From: Karalla daura
Taxonomy: Eukaryota > Chordata > Actinopteri > Chaetodontiformes > Leiognathidae
Length of the DNA stretch: 64,000 bases
Direction: 5' to 3'
Assembly (NCBI GenBank): GCA_029224185.1
Contig: CM055207.1
Span: 13,631,248 to 13,695,247, forward strand
In this document: one piece after another, positions 33,120-60,665 of the stretch
Layout of the letters: each line of letters begins with the position of its first letter
How positions within the stretch are numbered: position 1 is the first letter of the stretch
Notes under the pieces: generated by a model
Told to the model about the DNA's origin: nothing
Databases searched by the model: none
Seen by the model: the letters and a program-made list of their open reading frames with translations, nothing else
Translations under genes and position numbers: made by a program

Positions 33120-33639
33120 CTCTCTCTCTCTGGAGGAGACCATCCTTGCTCAGCCCCTCGGGCAGGATGTATAAAACCCTGCTGCATTCCTTTCCAGTTA
33201 GGTCCAGCCCAGAGTGAGCTTACTACACAGTAACTGCTGTGTCAAAGTGTGTGTGTGTGTGAGAGTGTGTGTGTGTGTGTGTGAGAGTGTGTGTGTGCGT
33301 GCACGCATGATGGTGTTAACACAACCGAGGGCTTCTGGGAATCCCTTTGTTACTGTGTGTGTGTGTTGTGTACATGTGTGGGGCTTGTCTGACAAAACCC
33401 CGAGCCCCCGCCCCCTTTCTTTTACATTCTAGTGATGCCTATGGAATTTACCCACAATGCCTCGGTGCAGAAAACAAGAAGTGATGATTGCAGTCATTTT
33501 AACCCTGTGATGAGCCAGCGTGGACCCAGTCTAAAAACAAAAACAAAGTAAATAATGGTACGTTAGAGCCCCCCCCAGTCACCCCTGACTCAGTGAAACA
33601 ACACAGCGAAGTAACACACGGGACAAAGGCGTTGACTTT

Positions 33640-35044
33640 TGTAAAAATAGTGCTCTTTAATATAAATTATTGAAATATTTTAGAAATATAAATATGTGCA
33701 ATGTTCCTTTTCATTTGTTTTTTTTCTGTTTGTAATGCTTTTTTTTTCTCTTTTCCTTGTCATTTCAGGTATTACAGCTTTGTATTTCTGCCAGACTAGT
33801 GGCCAGCCTCTTGCACGAGAGTCTTTATAAAAGACAAAATGGTTCGGCACGCGCAGTCGCCCCGCCGCCGGCCACACGTGGACACGCTCACACGCGCTGA
33901 CGCGAGACAACGAAAAGACTTGGATGGGGGGGGTAGGGGTGCTCCGGTCTCGACGGGAGGGCCCTCGCTTATCGGAACGCGCCCCCCCCCCGCGCGCCAG
34001 AATCCGGGTGTAACGCGCCATTTCAGGGGTCAGACGCTTCAAATCTCGAAAAGCGCGTCCCTTCGCTCCGTTTGATAAGCTGAGGGGCGGGGGACAAAAA
34101 GGCGAATCCAAGTCTTGTACTTTCTGCTGGAGAGGTTTGTCCGGGAATCGCTTCAAAGGGAGGTTCGGCGTTCAGACGGCGACCCCGGCCTCGGAGGTAC
34201 GGGTGGAGAGGAGGAGGCCAGACCCACGTCCCCTCTACTACTGTGCCCTCTGTCCGATTCAGAGATGAGTTTGAGATGACGACGACGACGATGATGACAC
34301 GAGGAAGAAATGTGACAGAGTATTAAAAAAAACAAACAACAACAGAGAATTAAGACTCGGCTAAAAGTTTCTGGCTCTGTGTCTACAGGAGCTGCGTCCC
34401 CTATCGTTTCCTCTGAGCGCGGCACATCAATCAACGGTTTTGTTTAGCCGTATACCAGTATGTCTCCTCCCCCTTCTCCCCCCCTTTCTCAGCCTCGCCC
34501 CCCCCCCCGTGCACAGTTCTCCTCGGTTTCCTTTTTCTAATTCCATTTCCCACTCTCCTCTCCCTCCTCCCCCCTCAGCCTCTCCAGGACTATCATGATC
34601 GTCGGCCCCCCCTTCCCCTCCCCACCCACAACAACAGGAGTGGGGACTTTTTTTTTTTACAGTGTCACTGACTTTTTTTTTTTTTTGCCTGCCAGTCTGG
34701 TTAAAAATAAGATCTGCTGTTTTATTTGGTCCCGTGCCAGGGCTTTTGTCTCGGTAACAAGCTTTTGTCTCAGCGACAGAAGTCTGTTTTCTGTCACCGC
34801 CAAAGTGCACACGCAACTGGAGGGAGAGGAGGAGGAGGAGGAGGAGGAGGAGGAGGAGGAGGAGGGGAGGAGAGGAGGAGGTGGTGGGAACCAAGAAACA
34901 GGAGAAGATGCTTTGTAATCCTTGTTCCTACGCTAACAAAACCTTCATGTGGGTCTGTACCTGTGTCTGTGTGTGTGTGTGTGTGTGCTATGAGGCAACA
35001 CTTGCGGGAAGCAGCAGTGGAAATATGTGTGCTGCCACAGCACA

Positions 35045-35079
<35 letters not shown>

Positions 35080-35632
35080 TCAGACAAACACTGTGCGACC
35101 TCTGCTTCAGGCCCCTCCGGTTGGACTTTGCCCCCCCCCCCCCCCCAACCCCCCTCCACGTCTGTCTGTCCACTGATCCAAAGTGCGGTAAATGCCAGGC
35201 TGACTAACGGAGGAGGGAGAACTCTCCTCCTCCTCCTCCTCCTCGTGGAACCCACAGGGGGGGGATCACCGGTGAAGCATCGATCCTGTTGTTGCCACTA
35301 CCGTTAGTATCTACCAATCAGGTTAATCTTCTACGAGGCTCTGCTCTGCGTCAGTCACCGTGGAAACATTGACTTTTGACCTTTGTCACTCGCGCTAGTG
35401 GTCAGTTTTTCTTTTTTTGCTAGGCAGGGACGATCTCCTGGTCCGAGGCGCCTGAACCCCCCCAACCAACCCCACCCTGACCCCGGGTGTGAGAATCTGA
35501 CCGGGCGCGGACGTCTAAGGCGAACCGTGGTCAGTGTCTGGATCTGAGAACTGGTCTGTGCCGCCGGGCCAGGCCAGGCCGGGCCGGGCACCTGGTCCGG
35601 GGTAGAGGAACCCGCTGCAGTCCCCCCGTCAG
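33640..35632 (-). other. socs3: Probable socs3 3' UTR
   Basis: About 2 kb from the stop codon to the ATTAAA signal. It contains CGA/CGT triplet runs near 34277-34292, a (GAG)n tract at 34829-34865, CA repeats at 35042-35076 and a C15 run near 35132. No coding frame is convincing; the long frames here are low-complexity translations of the repeats. Confidence 0.45.
33656..33661 (-). promoter_or_regulatory. socs3: Candidate socs3 polyadenylation signal with AU-rich tail
   Basis: ATTAAA on minus, immediately preceded on the transcript by an AU-rich stretch with ATTTA and repeated AATAT/TTTATA motifs (33661-33700). This suits the end of a short-lived cytokine-response mRNA. Confidence 0.5.
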
Positions 35633-36392
35633 TCATATAGGAGCATCGTACTCCTCCAAGAAGTCTCTCACTGTGTGTGGGAGGTGCTCGACTCGCTCCG
35701 CGGCCCCCAGGCCTCGGTTGTTGAGGGTCCTCCTGCACATGTGCTGCAGGGTGGAGAGGGAGGTGAGGAGGGGCCGGCGCAGCTCCAGAGGTATCCTCTC
35801 TCCACCTGTGTGGATCAGGTATACGCTGCGTCCGTTCACCTCCGCCTCCGCGCCTCCGCACGCTCCGTCTCGGCTCCTCGCCGCCTCCGGCCCCTTGCCC
35901 ATGTAGTGCGCTATGAGTTTGAGAACGCAGTCGAACTGCGGGGGCTTCTGCGTGTTTTGGGGGTCCGGCTGCAGGAAGAAGCCGCTCCCCTCGCTGTGGA
36001 TGCGCAGGTTCTTGGTTCCTCGGGCCGTCTGGACCGAGAGGGTGAAGAAGTGGTGGTGGTCCGAGGAGTCCCGGATCAGGAAGGTGCCGGGCGGCTCGGA
36101 GCGCAGCCTGGAGCTGGCCTCCCGGCCCCCCACGGCCCCCCAGTAGAACCCACTCTCCTGCAGCTTACGCAGCGCGCACATGACCTGGAACAGGTGTAGA
36201 AGCCAGCGTCAGAGGCGGGTCGACACACACAGGTGTTGCCGGAGCGGAGAGCGTGTGAGGACGTACCTGCTGGTAGTGTGCGTGAGACCTGAAGGGCTTG
36301 AAGTGAAAGGTGGACCCCTGAACCCGTCCCTGGCCCTCTGGAGGGGACACTCGGCTCATGGCGAGGGGGTTGCGTCCGCCGAGGGCTACCAT
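35633..36392 (-). CDS. socs3: Suppressor of cytokine signalling 3
   Basis: Feedback inhibitor of JAK/STAT signalling: binds phosphotyrosines on gp130-type receptors, inhibits JAK through a kinase-inhibitory region and recruits elongin B/C-cullin 5. Two coding exons, 36267-36392 and 35633-36184, join in phase to 225 aa, exactly the human length. The start ATG (36390-36392) gives MVALGG...MSRV, matching the MV...MSR pattern of human. Seen: kinase-inhibitory region FKPFRSHAHYQ (keeping the K and F of human LKTFSS), extended SH2 start RKLQESGFYW, SH2 core GTFLIRDSSD and FTLSVQT, BC box TLQHMCRRTL and cullin box LPHTVRDFLEEYDAP. The segment between SH2 and SOCS box is shorter in proline/PEST content than in mammals. 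Mammalian SOCS3 coding sequence is uninterrupted as I recall, so the 82 bp intron is unusual. Duplicate a or b not determined. Confidence 0.93.
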
Positions 36393-36664
36393 GGCGCCAT
36401 GGCCCCCCGCCTCTGCCCGCTGGTCGCGAGGCAGGGGGCCCGGGTGCGGGGCGCCGGGGGGGACAGGAGGGAAGGAGTCCGGGGCAGAGGGGGAGGACGG
36501 ATGGGGAGACTGGGGCGAGAGCGGCGGGGTCACACACCGGGTCCAGGGCCCCGGGGCAGAGGAGTCTGATGCATCCAGAGAGGGGCTGGGAGAGAGCACC
36601 TAAACACAGCTGGAGACAGAGGGAGGGACTGGGTGAGGATAAGCCACATACACCTACTCACTCA

Positions 36665-36785
<121 letters not shown>

Positions 36786-37427
36786 CCATGCACACATGCA
36801 GGAGCCTCATCTACACCCCCCTCTTTACAATTCTGCAGCGGGACTGTGACACATGCACGCAAGAAGCGGGTTATATTTAGTTTAAATGAACCCTCTGCTG
36901 GTGCTGTTGCTGCAGCCAGACAGCAACTGGATCCTGATTGCTTTCAATTGTCTTCGATCGGGCGTACCGCAACAAGGGATTTCAGAAACGGGGTCACAGT
37001 GAAAAGAGTCCGGCTGTCCCGTCCTGCACAGTCCTGTCCCCCTCCTCCTCCTCCTTCTCCTCTTCCTCCTCCTTCTCCCTCCTCTTTCACTTAATAACTC
37101 CTTATTCCCCTGCTCCTGCCAGCGACACAGAGGCCCCTCTCTCCGGTTTCACCGTGACTGAGAAGGTGTCGGGTCCCGCTCTGGAGGGACTGAGCCTCGG
37201 TCGTAGCTGACCGGACCGGACGGGAGCCGAGCGGGACGACCGCCATAACGGTTCTGACCCACCGCATCAACGGGTAGAGGGAGAGAAAAAAAGAGAAGAA
37301 GTGGGTCCAGCTGTTATTATATCCCGGTTCCCAGCAGCTCGACTCCCTCCCCTCCTGCTCCTGCTCCTGCTCCTTCTCCTCTCTTTTTTTAGGGGGGGGG
37401 GGGGGGGTGGTGTCTGTGAACTTACCT

Positions 37428-37625
37428 TGCGGGTATGCAGCCGTTGGTCGCCAACGGAGAAGCTCTGCAAACTACCCGAGAGTAGCGCCAGATGAATTAT
37501 TAACACAGGCATTAAAATCCGACGGGGAAAGTATCCAGAAAGCGTGCGGGCTCCTGCCCCGGGAGCGGAGGAATGCGGCGGCGGCGGCGGCTTCGGCGGC
37601 GGCCGAGTGTGTGAGTGAGTGTGAC

Positions 37626-37657
<32 letters not shown>

Positions 37658-37850
37658 CCGGAGAGGAAAGCTCCGGTCGGACCGTGTGTGTGTGGGGAAG
37701 GTTATTGGAGGTTGTTTCCAGACAGCTGAGGTTCGTGTAAGGCTCCGCCTACTTCGCTCAGAGCTTCTTCCAGTAAACACACGCACACGCTCCCTCGCGC
37801 TCACGCCCGCGCGCGCGCGCGCACACTCGGGCGGGCTGGCGGGCAGGCAC
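37428..37850 (-). other. socs3: Candidate socs3 noncoding exon 1 and promoter region
   Basis: A strong donor (CAAG then GTAAGTTC, at about 37420-37427 on minus) suggests a noncoding first exon. The region has a GGC/GCC triplet run near 37575, a short GA repeat near 37637 and CpG-rich DNA near 37790-37820. Upstream limit unknown. Confidence 0.4.
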
Positions 37851-39450
37851 GTAAAGAACAGGCGCATGTGTGCGCGCACGCCCTAAACTGGTGGGTTGCC
37901 AATAAATAATCAGCGTGACCTTTGCCGGGCCGATTCCTGGTACTGGAGGGTTCCCTGCTCGACAAAGGTGAGAGACAGCCCAAAGAAGCGGTTCATGGAG
38001 CACAGCGAGCAGCTCTAATCTGGGAAATTATCATGTGAATGTGTGTGTGTGTGTGCACGCCGTGCAACATGAATATATCCACAGAGTTCATTGTGAAATG
38101 GGTGTACCACGACGTCCTGCTACACATGCGAATATTCCACATAGCAGTACTGCCAGACGAAACTCCAGTAATATGCTGTACTTCTAAACTAAACTAAACT
38201 GTATTTCTAAATTAAACACTGACATGACCTGTGCCGCAACATGAAGTTGCAGTGGTAGTTGTTGCAACTGCTTCTCCCTGTGTGCATATATCATCTGCAG
38301 TTTTGCATGCAGCAGTTTTTGTGGCCTTGTTCTTGTCACATCGCACAACTGCTTTTCACTCCAAGACAACATACAACACAATATCAATACAATAAATTTT
38401 GTGTTATAAAGTATTTATCTGTCTGTCTCTGTCTGTCTATGTTCTCTGAATTCATGATCATGAGGTGTCCATACTGTTGCACAAAATTGCTCAAATTGAC
38501 AAGTTGTTGCACATTAATGAATTTTATGTATTATTTAATTCTCTGTCCTTTTTGTAGTCATATTCAGGCTTTGTTTATTCATGTTTTGCTGTGTTGTTTA
38601 TTTTTTCCTGCTTTTGCAATGCTTTTGTTGAAAAAGGTGCTACATAAATATGTAAATGTGCTGCCCTTCACAGTACTCCCAATCTGTATTGGAGGCAAAA
38701 CTACAACTTGTTACTATCACATCATTGTTATTTTTATCATGTGGTCTGTTGTGCAGCTGGAACTTAATTTCACACTGAGGGACAATAAATAGTGTTTAAA
38801 CTTGGAGCATACAAGGATACAGCAGGTCCTGTCATTGACTTCACAACAGATCATTGACAGCTTACCTACTACAAGCTGGCTAATGTTTAAAGATGAAGGC
38901 CCTTGTGCTATTGTATCATGCCGGGAAGGGTTTGACTTATTGTAAACACGCTTGAGCAACTGCCAGCTCTGCCACCCAACTGCTGATCCTAACCAAAAAT
39001 ATCACCCACAAGCAAAACTTTGCATTCACAATATCAAGCAGTGGTATTCACAATTACACAGACTCTAACCCCAACCCGTAATATAATGGAGTAAAGGTAT
39101 ATAAAATCATCAAATGAGTAAAGGAAAGAAAGCTTTTTCAAACTTTTCCTTTCATATTGTGTGTCGTAACAGCTGATGGTAAGATATGTTTTATCAATTA
39201 ATTGACCAACCTGATACACAGGGAACATCATAATTTTATTGAAAGCAATAAAAGGAGTGATTAGTGTTAATTACAGGCGGTTATGAGTAATTACCAACCA
39301 TCAAACTGTGTCATCAAGGAGAGTGTAACCTGGGTGGAGCAGGTTGAAGGTCCATCTGTTTTTGGGAGGACTGGGAGTCAGCCGAAAAAATTAACGAAAC
39401 ACCTACAGTTAGAGATGATGTGGCCCATAGACAGACAGCCAGGCGGACAG
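37851..39450. other. Intergenic DNA between divergent socs3 and pgs1
   Basis: From 38200 to 38790 the sequence is AT-rich and ends in ttcacactgagggacaataa, resembling the 3' end of fish non-LTR elements. Nothing else was recognised. Confidence 0.35.
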
Positions 39451-39567
<117 letters not shown>

Positions 39568-39950
39568 TTAGTCTCTTAGGTTTCCTAAGTAAGTATTACC
39601 ACAAAGTATTTGGAAGGCATGGGTGTATGTAGTAAAAAGTTCTAGCTCAACTTCAAGGTGAATGTGTTGGGAAAAAAGGTGTTCTTCACAGACTGACCAC
39701 TAGAGGTCAGTTAAAGGCATTTATCATCCATTAAACACGGTACACGCGACTAATAATAAATAATCATGATTTTAACGAGTTTTGAATGATGGGGACTCAA
39801 TGCGCGTAAAAACACACACACACATATATATGTATCCAGTCTATAACGCAGCCCAGTGTCGTTTGTGCACTCGCCTTACACAACGGTGTGTCTGTGTCCG
39901 CGAGCCGGTGTCAATAAAGTTGTGTGAGACAGAGTGGTGCTGCAGCAGCA

Positions 39951-55079
<15,129 letters not shown>

Positions 55080-55102
55080 GAGAACGCAGGTGGCCACACG
55101 CA

Positions 55103-55141
<39 letters not shown>
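55103..55141. repeat. (CA)n microsatellite in pgs1 3' UTR
   Basis: CA repeat starting 24 bp after the pgs1 stop codon. Confidence 0.95.
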
Positions 55142-55145
<4 letters not shown>

Positions 55146-55424
55146 TCACACACACTCGCACACACTCGCCTCTTTCGTTTCACCATCTTTAGAAAGGTAT
55201 GTGAGCCCCCCCCCCAACCCAACGACTCTTTCCATCATGCATCATGAGAATTCATACCAGAGCACCGACATCTACTACTTCACCTCTTTAGGTAGCAGTT
55301 TAAAGTGTCGACCACTTCACCTCCAGAAGAGGAGAAAAAGTTCACACGAGCACATTTAGTGCAATCATGTGAGAAGGAAAAGCAGCAGGTGACAGGGTCA
55401 CCTCACAGCGAGGTCGGGTCGACA

Positions 55425-55560
55425 CGTCCTCTCTGTTTGTGTGTTTTCTCCAGGTTTCCTCCCATTGTCATAAAACATGCACCCTCCAATTACTAGGTGT
55501 GTGTGTGTGTGTGTGAGTGAAAACAGGTGTAAATAGGGTAAACTTCATTCGACCCTGGTA
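55425..55560 (+). mobile_element. Teleost SINE fragment in pgs1 3' UTR
   Basis: Segments tgttttctccaggtttcctc, cattgtcataaaacatgc and tccaattactaggtgtg. It would be included in the transcript if the signal at 55709 is used. Confidence 0.65.
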
Positions 55561-55708
55561 ATGTGTGGAATATGTATAGGTTTACGACATCTTGAATGAA
55601 AAATCGAGTGACCAAAAAAAAGGTACTTAGTTAGGAAACGTATATGTACAAGTGAGAGTAATGTAGAAAAAGTAGGAACAACAAGGGCGTCGGACATTTT
55701 CACACAGC

Positions 55709-55714
55709 AATAAA
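55709..55714 (+). promoter_or_regulatory. pgs1: Candidate pgs1 polyadenylation signal
   Basis: AATAAA 630 nt after the stop codon. Confidence 0.55.
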
Positions 55715-55940
55715 GTGTATAATCCAAGAGAGGGGGAAAAAAATCCAAGCGTGTGTTCCAACGACCCTCGTCCTGTCATAACCATCACGAGCGAAGGCTG
55801 AACTGCGAAGCCATAAAGCTGTTATAAAGCTGGATTGTCCTTTTAAAAAAAGGTGTTTTCCTCTGGAGTGAGTGATGTTGTGCTCTCTTGACAAAATACA
55901 GCCCTGAAGTATAAGGCATTGCCTCACACACACTCTCTTT

Positions 55941-55944
<4 letters not shown>

Positions 55945-55994
<50 letters not shown>
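55945..55994. repeat. (CA)n microsatellite
   Basis: Perfect CA repeat between pgs1 and cyth1. Confidence 0.95.
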
Positions 55995-55998
<4 letters not shown>

Positions 55999-56112
55999 GT
56001 GAAACAGTGAGGCTGTGGCTTCTTAGAAATGCCTGCAGTCATTGTGGCGAGTCCCAAATCGCAGGGTCCCGTCCCGGCCTTCCCAGCAGACTCCAGATGA
56101 GCCGGGCCCGCC

Positions 56113-56166
56113 GGGGGGGGGGGGGGGGGGGTGGTGGTGGTGGTGGTGGTGGTGGTGGTGGGGGGG
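56113..56166. repeat. G-run plus (GGT)n tract
   Basis: About 18 G, then ten GTG/GGT triplets, then seven G. Strong potential to form G-quadruplexes on the plus strand; it stands at the left edge of CpG-rich DNA. Confidence 0.95.
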
Positions 56167-58030
56167 GCTGATTCACGGCCGGCGGGGCGTGAGTCAGCGC
56201 GCTGCTATGGCGCTGCTCCGCCGCCCGCGGTCTGCGCCCGCGTCGCGTCCTGTCCCGACACGGAGGAGCGGAGCGGAGTCACGGGGTTCAGGCCGGCCGC
56301 CGGAGCCCGGCTCACACACACGCGGAGCAGGATCCAGATGTGCCGCTCGTCCTCCCATCCTGCCCCGCTGGCAGAGGGGGAAGTGGCCCGGGCCGGCAGG
56401 GTGGCACTGCCTGCCAGTAAGTGGGCGGTGGCCTTTTTTTTGTTTGTTTATTTGTTTTCTTTTTGCGTTCTCGCCGTAATCAGATCGCCTCTCGGCGTGT
56501 CACAGCGGCGCTGATCGGCAGATCGGCGGGGGGCGGTCTGGGAAATCCTCGTCTCTTACCGGCAGCATGACGCGTCCTCCTGCCCGGGTGGCCCCGGGCC
56601 AGAGGTTGAGTCGGAGGTAATGGGATTACAGCGGAAAGGAGGAGCTCAGGTGTCATAGGAAGAGAAAAAGAAAAGAAGAGAAAAGAAAAGAAAAACCCTC
56701 CTACACCCTCTCGCAGTCGCTGAACAAACACGAGGGGTTTCTCTCTCTTTGTTTGGAGTTGTTTAGGTTTGTGTTTTTGACCGGCTGCCAAAACCGCAGC
56801 GCTGCTCCTCAAGAGCATTTAACAATACTTCATAAGCAAGTTGAGTGCATGTAACTTAACTTCATTACGTATATTTAGCCGATTACTGCTCTAATTAGGC
56901 AGTCTAGCAACGTTGCATATGCTCAACTCCCTCATTTCAAACCCGTCTGATGCCATCGGGTCAATGCTTAGGAGTTACAACACGCAGTGGTGTGCAGCCG
57001 CTTGACCAGAGATTTTGTCAGGAACTCAGTTGAAAAGCGTTGTGAAACCACCTTTCCCTCGAGGGACTGAGTTTAGCCGCGCATGCTCGCGCTGAGTCGT
57101 TGCTTTTCGTTAGTTCCGTTCCCCCGGACTCGACGTAAATCCTCGACAACGTCCGCGGAGGAAAGCTGAACCCTTCCTGAGCGTGCCGGTGCTTTGAAAG
57201 GAGCGGGACGCGCTGCCGTCCGCAGAGACGCCGAATTTCGACATGATCTGCGGCGTCTCTTGCGCAACCGTCCCCTCCCCGGTGCCTGAGCCCGGTCGAG
57301 GAATAAATGATCGTGGTTCAAACCAACAACGTCCACACGAGCGGACGGCGAAACGGCGAAAATGTGAACCCGAAGCGGCGATAACGGCTTCAAGGAGCCG
57401 GGAAAAAGTTACGTTTTTAGACGCCCCTTTTTCAGTTTTCGCACATGAACCGGTCAGATGGGACAACGGGGCGAGCTCCGAATCCCCGCTGAGGTCGCAC
57501 GCATGCCGGTGTCCCTGGTTCCCTCCACGCGGCCTGATGTGCGACCTGGAGAGAGACGCCTCCCTCCGAGCGCCGAGCTCGCTCTGGATCCTGCCGGCTA
57601 GCCCCCAGGAGTCTCCGGGCAGGAGCCGCTGGGATCCCAGCTGGAGCCCGCGCGCGGTGTCCAGGAACGGGCGGAGACGGGCGGTGTTGGCTTTTAGGTT
57701 TTTGTGTTTTTTTTGTGTTTTCAGGGGATTCATCGACAAATGAGAAATGCAGGCCGACGCCAGACTCCCCGCGAGTTCCCACAGACGATCCGAGACGGTG
57801 ACTGCGAAGCGAAAGCAGCGCCGCCTCTGGTTTTTCCATGTTCGATTTCTGTCAGGACTTAACCTGGACTCCACTTCTTTTCCCCTTTCAACTCTTTTTA
57901 ACGCTTTCACAACCCACTCGGATTGAGTGTCGCGTCCTCTTGCGAGCGAGCGTCTCCTCCTCGCCTCGTCTCCATCTGACATTGTCATCTACATACTTTT
58001 CCCGCTTATCTCCCTGCTCGTTTTCCTCCG

Positions 58031-58076
58031 CCCCCCCCCCCCCCCCCCCCCCCCCCCCACCCCCTTTTTTTTTTTT
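58031..58076. repeat. C28 run followed by T13 run
   Basis: C28, A, C4, then T13 on plus. Expected to be unstable and error-prone in sequencing. Confidence 0.95.
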
Positions 58077-58227
58077 TCATCCTGACAGCGGAAAAAAACA
58101 AAGCACGGGAGCCTCCAACAATAGCTTTGCCGGTTAAAAGGCTAACAACACAAAAAAAAAAGTCTTTATCAGCAGCGCAGCACGTCTATTGGAGGCTCTC
58201 CAAGCGCTTTCCAGAGCCGAGCAGCCA

Positions 58228-58356
<129 letters not shown>

Positions 58357-59756
58357 TAACTGTCACTCAGAAGTGCTCCGGTTTAGCATGACTCTCATCC
58401 CCTCTACTGATCAAACGGGGAAACGTCCTAGAAAAAAAAAGCGAAACGGGCCTCAACGTAGCAGCTCCACAGATGGTGACATCATGTGTTTTTCAGCCCT
58501 CACTATTAGTTCGCACTTAAGTGAGATTAGGACAGGACGACGGCCCACACTTACCGGTACCTCCGCCCCCAACGCTGCTGCCAAATGGGGCTTGCTTCAT
58601 TGTTTGGCTGGAGCAGCTCGTTTTCCCAGAGTCTGGGAGGAAATGCTCACTTGGTCCGGCCGTCGTGCCCCCGCCTGGGGATGAGATGAGAGTTACGCGT
58701 CTTCTGTCTCGCAACCAGGAAAGGAGGCCAACCTGTGCACAGCTGCCGCGCGAGCGGCTGGACCCCGAGACGCAAGGTTTTTTCGTATCGCGTCCGGGGG
58801 CGTTTCCGATGGAACCGGTGCCCCATAGCTTCTACGTGAGCGCAGGAAGGGCCGGTCCAGGTCTCCTCCTAACGCCTCGTCTCGTTTGGGTTTGCAGGAT
58901 GGCTGCGGTTTCCTCGGGTCTGGACGGCGAAGGTGTCGGACAGGGTCCTCCGGCTGAACATGGCTCCAGCTCTCATCAGTGTGTCCCGGGACCGACCGTG
59001 TCTCTCTCACACACACACACACACACACACTCACACGATTTGATGGGACGCATCAAATTAGTTTTTTATCACCGTTCTAACTCAGTGTCCTGTGCTTTTT
59101 GCCTGCACATCGTCACTGACAGCTCATTTCAATGTGATGTCGTTGCACTGTCCGGATTCTGTCAGGTTTTATTCTTTTTTTTTTTCTTCTCTCGTGTCAT
59201 TCACCTCGAAACGTTTCAAGCGGGCGTCCCCCCGCAGGTGCGCGCTGCATGCGCGCGTACGGCGGGGGAGGTCCAGGCCGAGGCCGACGGGCCCCCAGGG
59301 GGGACGTAAGCGGAGGGGCCGCGGCCCCGCAGCCACGGGGCCTTACCAAGGACGAGCGTTTACAGCGGGGATCAAAGCAGAACTGTACAGTGTCTTTGTG
59401 TCCTTATCTTTGTAAATTAAACGGCGAGGTGGCGCGTTTTTAAAGACGAGTCTCGTCGTGTGAACTTTTTGTTTTGCAAACAAGTGCCTTTTTTTCCCAT
59501 CTACAGCGTTGTAGCGACATGAAAATGTTTGAGAAACACGGAAAAATGAGAGTCGAGTTTGACGGTAGAAGGTGCGGCGTTCGATCGCCGGTACAGATGC
59601 TCAGTATGCAAAACAAGGTGGTAAAAGACCGATTGTCATATTCATTGTGTGGACATACAAACAGCTTCAAGTGTGTGCATGTAAGTTAACAAAACACATT
59701 TCTATTTGTATTTATGAATGAACAGCACAGTCAGTATAAAGAGCAATGCTTCCTCT

Positions 59757-60005
59757 AGTGCTGTGTAACTGTTCAGACCCGTCTGCATATGGTGACATTA
59801 TATCAGCTTGGCTTTGCTGCCCCCAGGTGTTCAAAGTTTTAAGAGCGAAGAGCTCGAATGACATTTCAGGTGAATTCGAGTCGGTATTAAATTGTCCTCG
59901 TTTGTTTACCGTCTTGGCACAGGAAATCCACAAGCGTAGAGGGGGAACATGAAAACTCCACACAATGAGGCCGGGACTGGGAATGCAAACCACTGACCTT
60001 CTCTT
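59757..60005 (-). mobile_element. Teleost SINE copy, reversed, with insertion
   Basis: On minus: ggtcagtggtttgcattccc, gtggagttttcatgttcccc, later caatttaataccgactcg and acctgggggcagc. Degenerate. Confidence 0.6.
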
Positions 60006-60061
60006 GAAATCGTAAAAATAACGAGAACTGAGCAAAGTTCAGCGTGGATTTGCAAAACTTT

Positions 60062-60067
60062 TAATGG
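60062..60067 (-). promoter_or_regulatory. cyth1: Possible cyth1 polyadenylation signal
   Basis: ATTAAA on minus, about 600 nt after the cyth1 stop. No AATAAA is closer. Confidence 0.3.
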
Positions 60068-60665
60068 GACAAAGAGAAACGATAAAACAATAAATTACAG
60101 GAAATCTGGATAAATAAATATTTAGCTATGCGTCACCTTCATTTCTTTTTCTCAGCAGTGCTTTGACAAGACCGACAGCAGAAAGATAACAGGCGTAACA
60201 TTTAAAAAACAAAAAAAAGAAAAAGCATTTGACGATGGAGTCCAGCATCGGTCCTGCACACGATCCGTTTTCCAGTAGACTTTCCTTCATTTGGTACGAA
60301 CGATAACTCAAACTCGTGATTGGTTGTAAACTAAGTGTCGAGAGTTGTCTGGGGTGGGGAGGCTCTGAGGCTCTGAGGCTCTGAGGCAGGCGGGACACCT
60401 GCGGCAGCCAGGGGGTCAGAGTCCTCCCATGGCGGCGGGAGCGTTCAAAGGGGGACCCGGCCGTGGGATCCTTTCATCTCGTGGACGGCGAGGCGAGGCC
60501 TTGGCCCGGGAGCTCACAGCTGCTGCAGCTGCCTCTGTGGTGGCAGAGTCCGGGGCTGCAGCGTCAGGTCCACACACGCACACGCACACACACACACACA
60601 CACACTCACACGCTCGCACGTACAGCTGCTGCGGCTCAGTTCAAGGCCTCGGGTCCAGGGCAGCT

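Larger units (their letters stand above)
26900..33345 (-). promoter_or_regulatory. Candidate STAT-responsive distal region of socs3
   Basis: Eight exact TTCnnnGAA sites: TTCTGGGAA at 26942, 28907 and 33333; TTCCTGGAA at 30820, 30926, 30960, 31834 and 32830. STAT3/STAT5 bind TTCnnnGAA, and SOCS3 is a classic STAT3 target (established). That these sites regulate socs3 is inference. The interval also contains ATGCAAAT near 29003 and a TGTAATTACA palindrome near 28487. No gene was recognised in it. Confidence 0.4.

Noticed and set aside
36393..36599. Longer socs3 N-terminus, proline-rich, in the same frame
   Set aside because: It begins at a GTG after an acceptor-like TTTAG. The ATG at 36392 reproduces the human length of 225 aa and the MV...MSR pattern.
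57110..57988. 292-codon minus-strand open frame
   Set aside because: GC-rich DNA with overlapping open frames on the other strand, R/S-rich composition and no family resemblance; likely compositional.
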